From the NCBI RefSeq assembly GCF_002115745.1, contig NZ_JFKB01000008.1, forward strand, positions 1 through 64,000: a DNA stretch of 64,000 nucleotides, written 5' to 3'. The DNA comes from Thalassospira alkalitolerans. Its GTDB lineage: Bacteria; Pseudomonadota; Alphaproteobacteria; Rhodospirillales; Thalassospiraceae. The notes under the pieces were generated by a model. The model saw nothing but the letters and a program-made list of their open reading frames with translations. It ran no database searches and had not been told where the DNA came from. Positions 1 to 7,671 of this stretch are shown here, piece after piece. Within the stretch, counting starts at the first letter, position 1. The number at the start of each line of letters is the position of its first letter. Position numbers and translations under genes: made by a program.

Positions 1-31
1 AGTCCTGGTTCGAATCCAGGTTCCCCAGCCA
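1..31 (+). tRNA. 3' end of a tRNA gene, probably tRNA-Gln
   Basis: The window opens inside a tRNA. A T arm is visible, with stem CCTGG at 4-8 and CCAGG at 16-20 around a TTCGAAT loop. It is followed by the acceptor 3' strand TTCCCCA at 21-27, discriminator G at 28 and an encoded CCA at 29-31. The implied first pair U1-A72 together with G73 is typical of tRNA-Gln, but the anticodon lies outside the window, so the identity is inferred. Confidence 0.85.
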
Positions 32-244
32 ACTCCCCCTTTGTATTTCGCGTTAATATTCCAACCGATCCATTGATCGCCAGTGATCGTTGTCGGTTGA
101 ACAACCGTTCTTTATCCCTGTGCGGACACACAATCACCATCGCCCGCAATAAAAGCCCCCCATCCCCGCCCGCAGCGTACAATTGCGATGACAGTGCGGT
201 TTATTGTAAAAATTCTGACCGTTTGAATTTTAAGGAGATGCAGC

Positions 245-640
245 ATGGACCGCTTTACCGGCGGCTGCCTATGCGGCAACGTCCGAATTATCGCCTCTGG
301 CCTTCCATATCGGGTCGGCCTTTGTCACTGCCTTGACTGCCGCAAGTATCATGGCGCGCTTTTTCATGCATCCGCCGTGTTCCCGCAGGATGCAGTGACG
401 ATTGATGGTGAAACGCGTGACTACGCCGGGCGGTTTTTCTGTCCCAACTGTGGCGCATCTGTTTTCTCGCGCAGTGCGGATGAAATTGAAGTCAATCTGG
501 GCTCTTTGGATGCCCCGGACCAATTAAAGCCAACCTACGAGCTCTGGACCATCCGTCGCGAGGCTTGGCTGCCACCATTTCCGACAATCACCAAACGATA
601 TAAGCACGACCGTGACACCACAAGCCGCTTTGAGGATTAG
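245..640 (+). CDS. GFA/CENP-V family zinc protein
   Basis: A 131-residue protein of the glutathione-dependent formaldehyde-activating (GFA/CENP-V) fold, which binds zinc. The ligand cysteines are visible: C8 and C10 in GGCLCG, C27, C29 and C32 in CHCLDCR, and C66 and C69 in CPNCG. The C-terminal ELWTIRREAW stretch is also typical. The ATG is preceded by an AAGGAGAT ribosome binding site, which fixes the start. Proteins of this fold were named for Gfa, which speeds S-hydroxymethylglutathione formation, but most family members have no proven substrate. It stands alone between the tRNA and the convergent folate gene. The fold is secure and the reaction is unknown. Confidence 0.88.
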   Translation: MDRFTGGCLCGNVRIIASGLPYRVGLCHCLDCRKYHGALFHASAVFPQDAVTIDGETRDYAGRFFCPNCGASVFSRSADEIEVNLGSLDAPDQLKPTYELWTIRREAWLPPFPTITKRYKHDRDTTSRFED

Positions 641-684
641 GACGCAGAACAGGTGGACGGCAGCCTATTGCCACAACGATATGC

Positions 685-1359
685 TCAGGATGACAGATAA
701 CAAGGCGGCGATGCGCCTTTGTTATGATCCCCCGCCCCAACCGCCTTATCCGTCATCGGGCGAATACCGGCCTCGGTCACAATGATATCGACCGGAATAT
801 CATACTGATGCGGGAAAATATCATCGACCCGGGTCGCTTCGAACCCGACGCCAACAACAAGCGGCGCAACCGGCATCACCGCAAGCGTGCGATCAAAAAA
901 TCCCCCGCCATATCCCAATCGATATCCCCGCCCGTCAAACCCGACCAGCGGTGCGATCATCACATGCACCGGCACAACCGGGGCATCAACAGGTTCGGGG
1001 ATTTTGGCAAATCCGGCGACCATTTGGGTATCAGCGCACCAATCGTGAAAGACCATCGGCTGATCTTTTCCCGGTACAACGGGCAAGGCCGCCCGGCCAC
1101 CGCATTCGATATGCGTTTCAATCACCGGCCGCAAATCAATTTCATTCTGGATCGGCCAATAAAATCCGATGGTCGCCTTGGGGCGATCGATAAGTATTTC
1201 GGCAATCGCTTTGCGTATCGACACCGAAAAAGTGTGATGGACCGACGGATCCATCGCCGCACGCCAGCCCAGCAATGCCTTGCGTACCGATTTGCGCCAA
1301 ACCTCGGCGGCACCATCATCCGATTTTGCAGGGGGGGCAGGCAATGTAATCCGGGGCAT
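685..1359 (-). CDS. 5-formyltetrahydrofolate cyclo-ligase
   Basis: ATP-dependent conversion of 5-formyl-THF to 5,10-methenyl-THF, returning a storage and inhibitory folate to the one-carbon pool (MTHFS/YgfA family, cytoplasmic). The family features are the ATP-site loop GYGGGFFDR near the C terminus, the IGFYWPIQNEID segment and LPVVPGKDQPM. From the ATG at 1359 the protein is 224 residues, slightly longer than the usual ~190-200. The frame stays open to 1449, but that extension is one hydrophobic stretch unlike any cyclo-ligase N terminus, so I chose the internal start. It lies downstream of cspA on the same strand. In many bacteria 6S RNA precedes this gene; the ~110 bp between the cspA terminator and this start is too short for it. 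Confidence 0.9.
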   Translation of the reverse strand: MPRITLPAPPAKSDDGAAEVWRKSVRKALLGWRAAMDPSVHHTFSVSIRKAIAEILIDRPKATIGFYWPIQNEIDLRPVIETHIECGGRAALPVVPGKDQPMVFHDWCADTQMVAGFAKIPEPVDAPVVPVHVMIAPLVGFDGRGYRLGYGGGFFDRTLAVMPVAPLVVGVGFEATRVDDIFPHQYDIPVDIIVTEAGIRPMTDKAVGAGDHNKGASPPCYLSS

Positions 1360-1472
1360 GGAACGTAACCTGATGGCTAGTAGCAGAATAACAGCAATAA
1401 TTGTCAGGATAGCAGCAAAGTACCGCCGCCGTTGGGGAAACCCCAGCAAAAAGAACCGGCACCTAAACGAAT

Positions 1473-1495
1473 AACGCGCCGGAGACCGGCGCGTT
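1473..1495 (-). terminator. Hairpin downstream of the cold-shock gene
   Basis: A perfect 10-bp GC-rich inverted repeat, AACGCGCCGG at 1473-1482 and its complement at 1486-1495, with a 3-nt loop. It lies 36 bp after the cspA stop codon. The minus strand continues ATTCGTTT, a weak U-tract, so termination may be partial with some read-through into the cyclo-ligase gene. Confidence 0.6.
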
Positions 1496-1530
1496 AACGG
1501 TTGTCAGCAAAAGCTGCAATCCAAAATCAA

Positions 1531-1737
1531 TCACATCGCGGAGAGTTCTTCTGCCGACAGGCGGCCGTTACGACCTTCAATCAGCTCGAATTGAACCTTC
1601 TGACCCTCATCAAGTCCCTGCAAACCAGCGCGCTGAACAGCAGTAATATGCACGAATGCATCCTTGCCGCCTTCGTCCGGGGTGATGAAGCCATAACCCT
1701 TGGTCGCGTTGAACCACTTAACCGTTCCGGTAGCCAT
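1531..1737 (-). CDS. cspA: Cold-shock domain protein (CspA family)
   Basis: A 68-residue single cold-shock domain. It begins [18 protein letters not shown], with RNP1 (KGYGFI) and RNP2-like AFVHI both intact. Such proteins bind single-stranded RNA or DNA and act as RNA chaperones during cold shock or growth. The ORF is open upstream to 1809, but the family always begins at this MATGTVKWF segment, and an AAGGA motif lies a little upstream of the ATG. The mRNA probably has a long 5' leader in the gene-poor region above 1738, as is common for cold-inducible csp genes. No cold-box was identified with confidence. Which paralog this is cannot be told from the window. Confidence 0.93.
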   Translation of the reverse strand: MATGTVKWFNATKGYGFITPDEGGKDAFVHITAVQRAGLQGLDEGQKVQFELIEGRNGRLSAEELSAM

Positions 1738-2442
1738 ATCAGTCGTCGTCCTTAGTTTTGGTAATGGCATTTCCCAAGCACGAGAAATGCTTAAGTTACG
1801 TTCCTGCACTGAACCTTTGTTTTAGCTCAAAAACCATCAACCAGAAGGCAATCAGTCAACCCAAAGATACACTGCATCGTTTCAATAATTACGCGAATTT
1901 CAGATGTCGCGCAACGAATTCATGCGTGAAGTTCCTTATTCAATGCGGGTAGTTAGGCGATATTTCGCGAATATTGTGACCGGATCGGCGACCGGTTTTA
2001 CTCACAACCTGCTCGCGCCGAGGATGTGTTGATTTCAAACGAATTTTTAATTACGGCTTTGGGAAATCCGACAAACTGTGAAAAACGAACCGAAAAAATG
2101 GCAAGTGATCGGCCCGGGAAACAAGCATTTCCCTTGGATTCAGCCAATCACCGCAGTAATCGGCACCATCTGTCACCATGACCGATGGTTGTACCGAACT
2201 ATTCATGCCCGGGAATACCAGAACAGTGACTTCGCGGGTTAACGCCCAAAACAGGGGCCGTGCTGCCTGCGATAAAATTCCATCGCGCAAAAAAGGCATG
2301 TTGTGAACATTTTCACAATTTTAGCGCGACAAAATCGCATCCCGATCCTATCGAATTCATGATAACGCCGTGTTTTACCGACTCTTGCACATCAAATTTT
2401 GAATCAAAGAACGTCCGTATTCTTGGTCGATAGGGATGGGAG
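1738..2442. other. Gene-poor stretch upstream of cspA
   Basis: About 700 bp without a convincing gene. The part nearest cspA is likely its promoter and leader. A minus-strand ORF of 82 codons at 2051-2299 and a 99-codon ORF at 2313-2612 have no recognisable domain, and the second overlaps the decayed binding-protein gene. They may be debris of the same decay. I do not call either as a gene. Confidence 0.4.
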
Positions 2443-3131
2443 TCATCCTTCCTCATCACCGGCTGATTTGACCAGTTGAATACGCCGATCAAATTGATCC
2501 AGAACGATCCGGGCGTATTGGCTATCATGACAGACCAGACCAAGATCAACCCTGCGAAGCGCAGGATAGGGCGCAGGTTCCATGCCGGGTTCATTCTTGT
2601 AACGTCCGGCAAAGGTGATCAATGCATCGACCCGCCCTTCCAACAGCAATTTACGCCCCTGTTCGACCCGTCGCAAACCGTAAAAATCAACGTTTCCCTG
2701 ATACGGAACGGCTATCGGCGGCAGGTTTGACAGAATCCAATCGTAATACTGTCGCGTTTCTCGGGCATGTCGCCTTTTCAAACATACAGGATCAGCTCAA
2801 AGACACCCCCTTCGCGAGAAGCAATCTTACCCGCCAAAGGGGCGGGAACACGATCTACAGCGCAGTCAAGCTCGTGACTGTTAACCATCTCGATCATTCG
2901 CGGATATGGAATACCCTGTGCAATCTGAAACTCGGGCTTTTCGCGCAAAACCCGGAAGAACGGTTGTTGTGCATCGGTCAGCGCACCATACCAGTCGGCA
3001 TCCATTTGGATCGTTATCCCGACTTGAACCTGCCGATTCCCGTCATCAGCATGACATGCAGCCTGTGCAAACAGGCCAAATGCAATCAGAACCCCTACAA
3101 TGAAAGGCAATAATGAACGTCTCATTTGCAC
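2443..3131 (-). pseudogene. Broken periplasmic binding protein (amino-acid ABC type)
   Basis: Two abutting minus-strand frames make one protein resembling the periplasmic solute-binding domain (SBP_bac_3-like, COG0834). The first frame, 3131-2778, carries a signal peptide (MRRSLLPFIVGVLIAFGLFAQ) and a typical N lobe with HELDCAVDRVPAPL. It stops at TGA just after FELILYV. Translating past that TGA continues plausibly (KGDMPEKRD) for a few residues. The conserved continuation, DWILSNLPPIAVPYQGN, then appears in the second frame, 2781-2443, whose only start is a poor TTG. The simplest reading is a stop plus a frameshift around 2740-2780, giving a non-functional gene. A sequencing error is the alternative. 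Even joined, about 229 residues is short for the family, so the 3' end may be damaged too. Confidence 0.6.
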
Positions 3132-3634
3132 CGATGCCGAAAGATGTTTTTGCGGTCACTTCCTGTCACCTCGATATGGCGCCAGGGATATTACCATTCA
3201 AGACACAACCGTTGTGTTTTCCCGACGAATCACAGTGCGGCAGCCCTTCCAACACCAAACGGAAAATAACACCCTCTCTGATTGTGGTTTTGATCAATTG
3301 ATCCCGCCTAACGAGATCAATGGGTTATGCCGACCAACCCAACAATCACAAAAACCAAACGACTATTTCAACCGCAAAAAAACAACCGGATGAGGTCATT
3401 TTGTTTTTCGCCATATTTACTTTGCCCGATGGCAAATATAAGATTTTTCCATAATTCCGGGTGCGGTTTCACGTGACAAGCAGGCGCAATTCGGTTGAAG
3501 ATGTCAATAAAGGCAAGAAAATCAAAGTCACAACGACTAATCAAAAAGCCGGTACACGGTAAATTTCGTTGGAATTAGGGCAAAAGCGGCAGGTAAACAT
3601 AAGTTAAGCTGAAGATTGGATCGGAACGCATATT
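3132..3634. other. Intergenic region between divergent genes
   Basis: About 500 bp separating the decayed binding-protein gene from a plus-strand diguanylate cyclase. Open frames here (for example 3100-3393) show no protein features. The stretch at 3400-3480 is AT-rich and is the likeliest promoter area for the cyclase. I saw no convincing hairpin or repeat. Confidence 0.4.
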
Positions 3635-4663
3635 GTGACTGCTACAACAAAGATCGCCAATCCACGCGACATTGCCCATAATGTCATGACACTGATCTCC
3701 GAGCTGAACCTGCAGCCCACGCCGCAGGTTTATCATGTATTTTACAGTCATCTGACCGAAGAAATCCCCGAACTTAGTCAACTTATCAAGGTGTTAATTC
3801 GCAACACCCAGGAACTTGACGAAGAAACTGTCTTTCGCATCTATCACAAATTCCTGGGGACTCATGCCCTGCAGCAACGCCTTAATTTGGGCGTCGAGGG
3901 ATTGCAAGCTGCGGTTGAACGTGTCGAGGAAGCAGTTCATTCTGTGATCCGCGACACAGAAGGGTTCTGTGAACAATTTGACAGCGCGTCTAACCAGCTG
4001 AATTCCGACGACATCACCCTTGAAGACGCGCGCGGCGTCACACGCGGACTTACGACTGTGACGCGTGACGCACACGGGCGATACAGTGATTTCAATGGCT
4101 GTCTTGATGATTATCACACCGAAGTCCACCGGGTCCGCAGCGAGCTTGAACTGGTTCGCCGTGATGCATTGACAGACACCCTGACCGGCATCGCCAACCG
4201 TAAGAATTTTGATGCGTCATTGCGCGATGCCGTCACCGCGACAATGGAAACCGGTGCGCCCTTAAGCCTATTGATGATCGATATCGACCATTTCAAATAC
4301 TTTAACGACAGCCATGGGCATCGTGCCGGTGATGGGGTACTTAAGGCCGTTGCCCGCGTTTTGGTCAATTCGACCAAAGGGGCCGATACTGTTGCGCGCT
4401 ATGGCGGCGAAGAATTTTCCGCTATCCTTCCCCAAACGACGGTTGAAAATGCTGAAAAGCTGGCGAATAAACTGCGTGAAAACGTTTCCGGACAGCGGAT
4501 CATCAATAAAAAAACAGGCAAGGATTTCGGCAAGTTAACCGTTTCAATCGGCTTGACGTCCTATCGTCTTGGCGAGAATATACTGGAGTTTGTTGACCGG
4601 GCCGACGCAGCCCTTTATCAGGCCAAGCAGGCAGGTAGAAATACCTGTACGATGATACAATAA
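3635..4663 (+). CDS. Soluble diguanylate cyclase (GGDEF)
   Basis: A 342-residue cytoplasmic protein that should make cyclic di-GMP from two GTP. Residues 1-170 form a helical region without transmembrane segments and with no sensor domain I can name. Residues 175-342 are a GGDEF domain: DALTDTLTGIANRKNFD entry motif, IDIDHFKYFND metal and substrate segment, and catalytic signature GGEEF at 257-261. The inhibitory I-site position five residues upstream reads KGAD instead of RxxD, so allosteric product inhibition is probably weakened. The start is GTG with a weak GGA-type binding site. It stands alone, about 180 bp before a coiled-coil gene. The helical N terminus may bind a regulator or phosphoprotein. 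Confidence 0.92.
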   Translation: MTATTKIANPRDIAHNVMTLISELNLQPTPQVYHVFYSHLTEEIPELSQLIKVLIRNTQELDEETVFRIYHKFLGTHALQQRLNLGVEGLQAAVERVEEAVHSVIRDTEGFCEQFDSASNQLNSDDITLEDARGVTRGLTTVTRDAHGRYSDFNGCLDDYHTEVHRVRSELELVRRDALTDTLTGIANRKNFDASLRDAVTATMETGAPLSLLMIDIDHFKYFNDSHGHRAGDGVLKAVARVLVNSTKGADTVARYGGEEFSAILPQTTVENAEKLANKLRENVSGQRIINKKTGKDFGKLTVSIGLTSYRLGENILEFVDRADAALYQAKQAGRNTCTMIQ

Positions 4664-4846
4664 TATACCAAGGGCGCCCCTGATCGTGATTGGCACCAAT
4701 GACAGATCAGGGATAAAGCACCTTATAAGACAAATATGGACACCACCAGTTCCGGCCCAGTTGCAATAAATTGCGCGCCTCCCTTTCAATTGAAAGGTAC
4801 AGGTCATAAATCAAAGAGACAGCGCTGGTCCGGGCGGAGCAAACAG

Positions 4847-5881
4847 ATGAACAAACCGACGCGCGAACGAAAACTAGAACTTGAGCACAAGGTCTTCAAA
4901 TCGTTCGAGGAATGCCATTTCCAAAAGTCCGATCTTTCGGATGAGGCCCTATTCGTCCTGCAAATGGCAGAAGGATCGGTTGTATCCCTGCCCCTTGGAG
5001 CAATATGCAAGGAATTTGGGATTGACCCTGATTCCAAGGATGGAGAACTGATCGAACTTGTCGATAAAGCGCTGAACTATGTCAATGTTCTGCGCCCTGG
5101 CGATGACTTGCCGCTTGAAGTTCTGACTGGTGAAGCATCTTGGCATGTCGACGAAGACCATCGTGCCATTGCGTATAACCGCCTGACGATGCAGCTTGTC
5201 ACCTGGATGTCAGGCAACGAGGAACTGATCACCGACCCTGATCAGTTAATGCAAATCGCCGAAGATCCCGGCACCAAGAAAAAGATCAACCAGGCCTTTG
5301 ACGAAGTTGCCGAGAAGCTCAACATCGGGCACGACAACCGCGAAGAAGTGGTTAATCTGGTTCATCAGGTCGCCGAAGAGCTTTCCTATGTCGAGACGCT
5401 ACGCGACAAGTATCGTGATGTAAAAAAAATCGACAAAAAGCTTCAGGAACTTCGCCGCATCTACGCCCATGAAAAAGGTGTTCTGGAAACGGTCACTCAG
5501 TCTATCCGACTGATTGACGATGCGATGAAAAAGTTTGAAACCTCGTTTGACGAGATTGACGCCAATACCGGTGAAATCATGTCAGTTTTACGCAATTTCA
5601 CATCTCAGCGGCAGTATATCCGCAACAAGCGTGACGACCTTTATCGCCGTTTACGGGCGTGGGAACCATTGTTTGAACGCTGGAATACCATGGAACTGGA
5701 ACGTGGCACACCGGCCGTAAAATTGGTGCGTGACACCTATCAGTTCCTGGCCCCCCGCTTTATGAAGGTCAAGCAATGGCTGTTGATGACCAAAGTCCAA
5801 GACGGCATCGTCGCAGGGCAGAACTTCAAGAACGAAGAAGACCGGATGGGCGCGCTTAAGGGCAAAATGATGCAGTGGTAA
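4847..5881 (+). CDS. Conserved-looking coiled-coil protein of unknown function
   Basis: A 344-residue soluble protein rich in charged residues, with no signal peptide or membrane segment. Residues ~1-180 look globular and helical. Residues ~185-300 are heptad-rich, consistent with a long coiled coil (LRDKYRDVKKIDKKLQELRR and onward). The C-terminal part contains FLAPRFMKVKQWLL. I chose the ATG at 4847 because GGAG precedes it at good spacing; the frame is open back to 4736 but that part lacks a binding site and protein character. I do not recognise the family. It follows the diguanylate cyclase on the same strand, so co-expression is possible but unproven. Confidence 0.75.
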   Translation: MNKPTRERKLELEHKVFKSFEECHFQKSDLSDEALFVLQMAEGSVVSLPLGAICKEFGIDPDSKDGELIELVDKALNYVNVLRPGDDLPLEVLTGEASWHVDEDHRAIAYNRLTMQLVTWMSGNEELITDPDQLMQIAEDPGTKKKINQAFDEVAEKLNIGHDNREEVVNLVHQVAEELSYVETLRDKYRDVKKIDKKLQELRRIYAHEKGVLETVTQSIRLIDDAMKKFETSFDEIDANTGEIMSVLRNFTSQRQYIRNKRDDLYRRLRAWEPLFERWNTMELERGTPAVKLVRDTYQFLAPRFMKVKQWLLMTKVQDGIVAGQNFKNEEDRMGALKGKMMQW

Positions 5882-5918
5882 GCCACTGCCCTCAAAGGCC
5901 CCGTGATCGGCATATATA

Positions 5919-5959
5919 AAAACAACAAAAGCGCCCATTTGCGGCGCTTTTGTTGTTTT
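5919..5959. terminator. Bidirectional terminator
   Basis: A perfect 17-bp inverted repeat (5919-5935 with 5943-5959, loop of 7) flanked by A-runs on one side and T-runs on the other. It works for both the plus-strand coiled-coil gene and the minus-strand gene ending at 5980. Confidence 0.93.
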
Positions 5960-5979
5960 GAGCAACCTTGAAACCGGTA

Positions 5980-6297
5980 TTATTGCTTCATGATCTTAAG
6001 TGCGACATGGCCATCAATGATCGTGATGGATTTCTTTGAAGATGCCGGCACCGGCACGCGCACATCAATGCAATAGGCGATCAGGGCTGCGGCCAATTCC
6101 GCCCCGGCCGTTGGCACGATAATCGGCCCCCCATGATCGGCAATGATATTAAGCCGGACAATAATTTCAGGCGTCTTATCGATTTCAAGTTTTCCGACCT
6201 GCCCGGGCGGTAACGGCTTGCCCGTGCGGCGCCGATACCCAATCAGGGCTTTGATCAGTTCATTTTCTTCGAAAATGATACAGCGCAACTCGCGCAT
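5980..6297 (-). CDS. Small conserved-type protein of unknown function
   Basis: A 105-residue protein starting MRELRCIIFEENELI. It is compact and mixed alpha/beta, with hydrophobic strands (IIVRLNIIAD, AELAAALIAYCI) and no signal peptide or membrane helix. Codon use matches the neighbouring genes and the frame is bounded by a strong terminator, so I take it as real. I do not recognise a domain. It lies alone between two minus-strand genes, followed directly by the shared bidirectional terminator. The residues around the EEN motif are a possible functional surface, but nothing supports a specific role. Confidence 0.65.
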   Translation of the reverse strand: MRELRCIIFEENELIKALIGYRRRTGKPLPPGQVGKLEIDKTPEIIVRLNIIADHGGPIIVPTAGAELAAALIAYCIDVRVPVPASSKKSITIIDGHVALKIMKQ

Positions 6298-6417
6298 AAT
6301 GGGCCACCTGCTAACATAATTATTCCTTGATATAAGGCAGGATATCGAAGATTTAAAGAGATATTACAAACAAATAGGCCCGATGGGACAGGTGTTAGAC
6401 ACACAAAAACCCCGCCC

Positions 6418-7041
6418 CTAACCCAGCGCCAGCCAAATCCCCACACCGATCATCAGCGTTCCTGATATCCGGTTCAGGATACGCACATTGCCACTTTTTT
6501 CGAGGAAATGACGCAGGGACCGCCCGCCTGTTGCATAAAGCGTCATACAGATCAGCTCGGTCATCAGAATGATCACAACCAGCGTTGATAGCTGCGGGGC
6601 GATTGCATGTTCGATGCTAATAAAGGGCGGCAGCAGCGACACCATAAAAGCCCAGCCTTTGGGATTGGCAATGGCCGTAACGAACCCCTGAGACATCAGC
6701 GCAAACGGCGTCCCTGGTCGAGACGCATCCATTTCAGCCCCCAACGCCATACGACCGCGCGAACGCCACATCTGAATGCCAAGCCATGCCAGATAACCAC
6801 CCCCGACATATTTAAACACAGCAAAAGCCGCAGGATATTCCAGCATCACCGTCGCCACACCAAGGGCCGCGGCCACCGCAACAATGCCAACCCCAACAAG
6901 CTCGCCCATCATCATCCAAGCGGTCCGGCGCAAACCAATGGTCATGCCCATGGTCAGTGCAAGGGTCATACACATGCCCGGTGTAATCGAGACAAGGAAA
7001 GCTGTCGGAACAAAGGCCCCGATTAAAGACAGACTAAGCAT
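6418..7041 (-). CDS. LysE/RhtB-family amino-acid exporter
   Basis: A 207-residue inner-membrane protein of the LysE/RhtB translocator family, which exports amino acids or related metabolites. The family hallmark is the N-terminal SITPGMCMTLALTMGMTIGLRRTAWMM region (PGP-type motif in helix 1, glycines before loop 2). Six hydrophobic segments are visible, and NPKGWAFMVSLLPPFI matches the conserved NPK segment in the middle. The length is usual. The ATG at 7041 is the natural family start. The gene is single; leuA lies divergently 630 bp away, so the upstream space is shared. The substrate cannot be inferred. Confidence 0.92.
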   Translation of the reverse strand: MLSLSLIGAFVPTAFLVSITPGMCMTLALTMGMTIGLRRTAWMMMGELVGVGIVAVAAALGVATVMLEYPAAFAVFKYVGGGYLAWLGIQMWRSRGRMALGAEMDASRPGTPFALMSQGFVTAIANPKGWAFMVSLLPPFISIEHAIAPQLSTLVVIILMTELICMTLYATGGRSLRHFLEKSGNVRILNRISGTLMIGVGIWLALG

Positions 7042-7379
7042 GGTGAATATCCGCTATTTGGTGGCGTCATATGACACGGAATAGCATTGGGAGCATTCCG
7101 TATCATTTCGTATCAAGTTGCCAACAGATAGCCGAGAATTTGGCGGCCTCCAACTCAATCTTTGGCATGGGTGACGTGCAATCGGAACGCTTGCGAAGGG
7201 GCGATATTCAAAGCCCTCAACCCCCTTAACAAGGAACGGCTCACAGCGGGTGCTCGCTAAATTCCACCCTTAAAAGCACGACAAAGATACAAAAATTACT
7301 TGACCTTGGCGGGCGAGCCAACGAAATTAGGGATGTCGCCAGAACAATCTGGCACGTTCACGCCACTTGATGAAGACCG
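7042..7379. other. Intergenic region between lysE-type gene and leu leader
   Basis: About 340 bp with divergent promoters. I see no protein gene. A candidate leuA promoter lies at the right end (listed separately). The stretch TTAAAAGCACG to TACAAAAATTACTTG at 7270-7301 is AT-rich. Confidence 0.4.
7300..7328 (+). promoter_or_regulatory. Possible leuA promoter
   Basis: TTGACC at 7300-7305 and GAAATT at 7323-7328, 17 bp apart, about 50 bp before the leader-peptide start. The -10 is weak; this is a positional guess. Confidence 0.3.
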
Positions 7380-7529
7380 ATGACCGTAGACATTTGCAAC
7401 ATTCCTGCAATTGCCGATCGTGCCGAAGCCAATGCTTCGGGCGCCTTTGTGCTGTCTGCGCCAAACCTACTTTCCGGTCTCCTTGGTCTAGCTGCTGCGC
7501 TTGGGTCGCTACGACTTACCCGCCCCTGA
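7380..7529 (+). CDS. leuL: leuA leader peptide (leucine-rich)
   Basis: A 49-codon open frame, too short for most gene finders, ending 142 bp before leuA. Nine leucine codons fall between codons 25 and 46, including pairs at 30-31 and 34-35, and three are CTA, an uncommon leucine codon in the neighbouring genes. This is the classic composition of a ribosome-mediated attenuator leader: when charged tRNA-Leu is scarce the ribosome stalls in this run and alters RNA folding downstream. The start is uncertain because the site before ATG 7380 is weak; a later start such as GTG at codon 24 would keep all leucines. The peptide itself is probably not functional. Confidence 0.6.
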   Translation: MTVDICNIPAIADRAEANASGAFVLSAPNLLSGLLGLAAALGSLRLTRP

Positions 7530-7584
7530 GCGCAAGAGACGGTTTGGATCACAAGAATATCGATCCATTTACCGCTGCTCAGGG
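7497..7584 (+). promoter_or_regulatory. Candidate leu attenuator with competing stems
   Basis: The segment CCCCTGAGCGC at 7524-7534, overlapping the leader stop codon, can pair two ways. Upstream it can pair with GCGCTTGGG at 7497-7505, inside the leucine codons. Downstream it can pair with GCTCAGGGG at 7576-7584 (nine perfect pairs with its first nine bases). The two pairings exclude each other, as in ribosome-mediated attenuation. I do not see a clean U-tailed terminator after the second stem, so the outcome may be Rho-dependent or translational. Confidence 0.5.
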
Positions 7585-7671
7585 GAACAAGTCGCGCCAC
7601 AAGGCCCGCACTCTTTCCAAAATAAAGTTTCAAAATTCGGGCAAAGTCCCGCTTGATCAGGAATTACGGTA

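Noticed and set aside
1360..1449. Hydrophobic N-terminal extension of the formyl-THF cyclo-ligase, as a membrane anchor
   Set aside because: The family starts near the internal ATG; the extension is probably untranslated spacer behind cspA.
1360..1472. 6S RNA upstream of the cyclo-ligase gene
   Set aside because: Only about 110 bp is available and no long closed-bubble fold is apparent.
2051..2299. 82-codon minus ORF as a gene
   Set aside because: No domain, no binding site and atypical composition; possibly debris of the decayed binding-protein locus.
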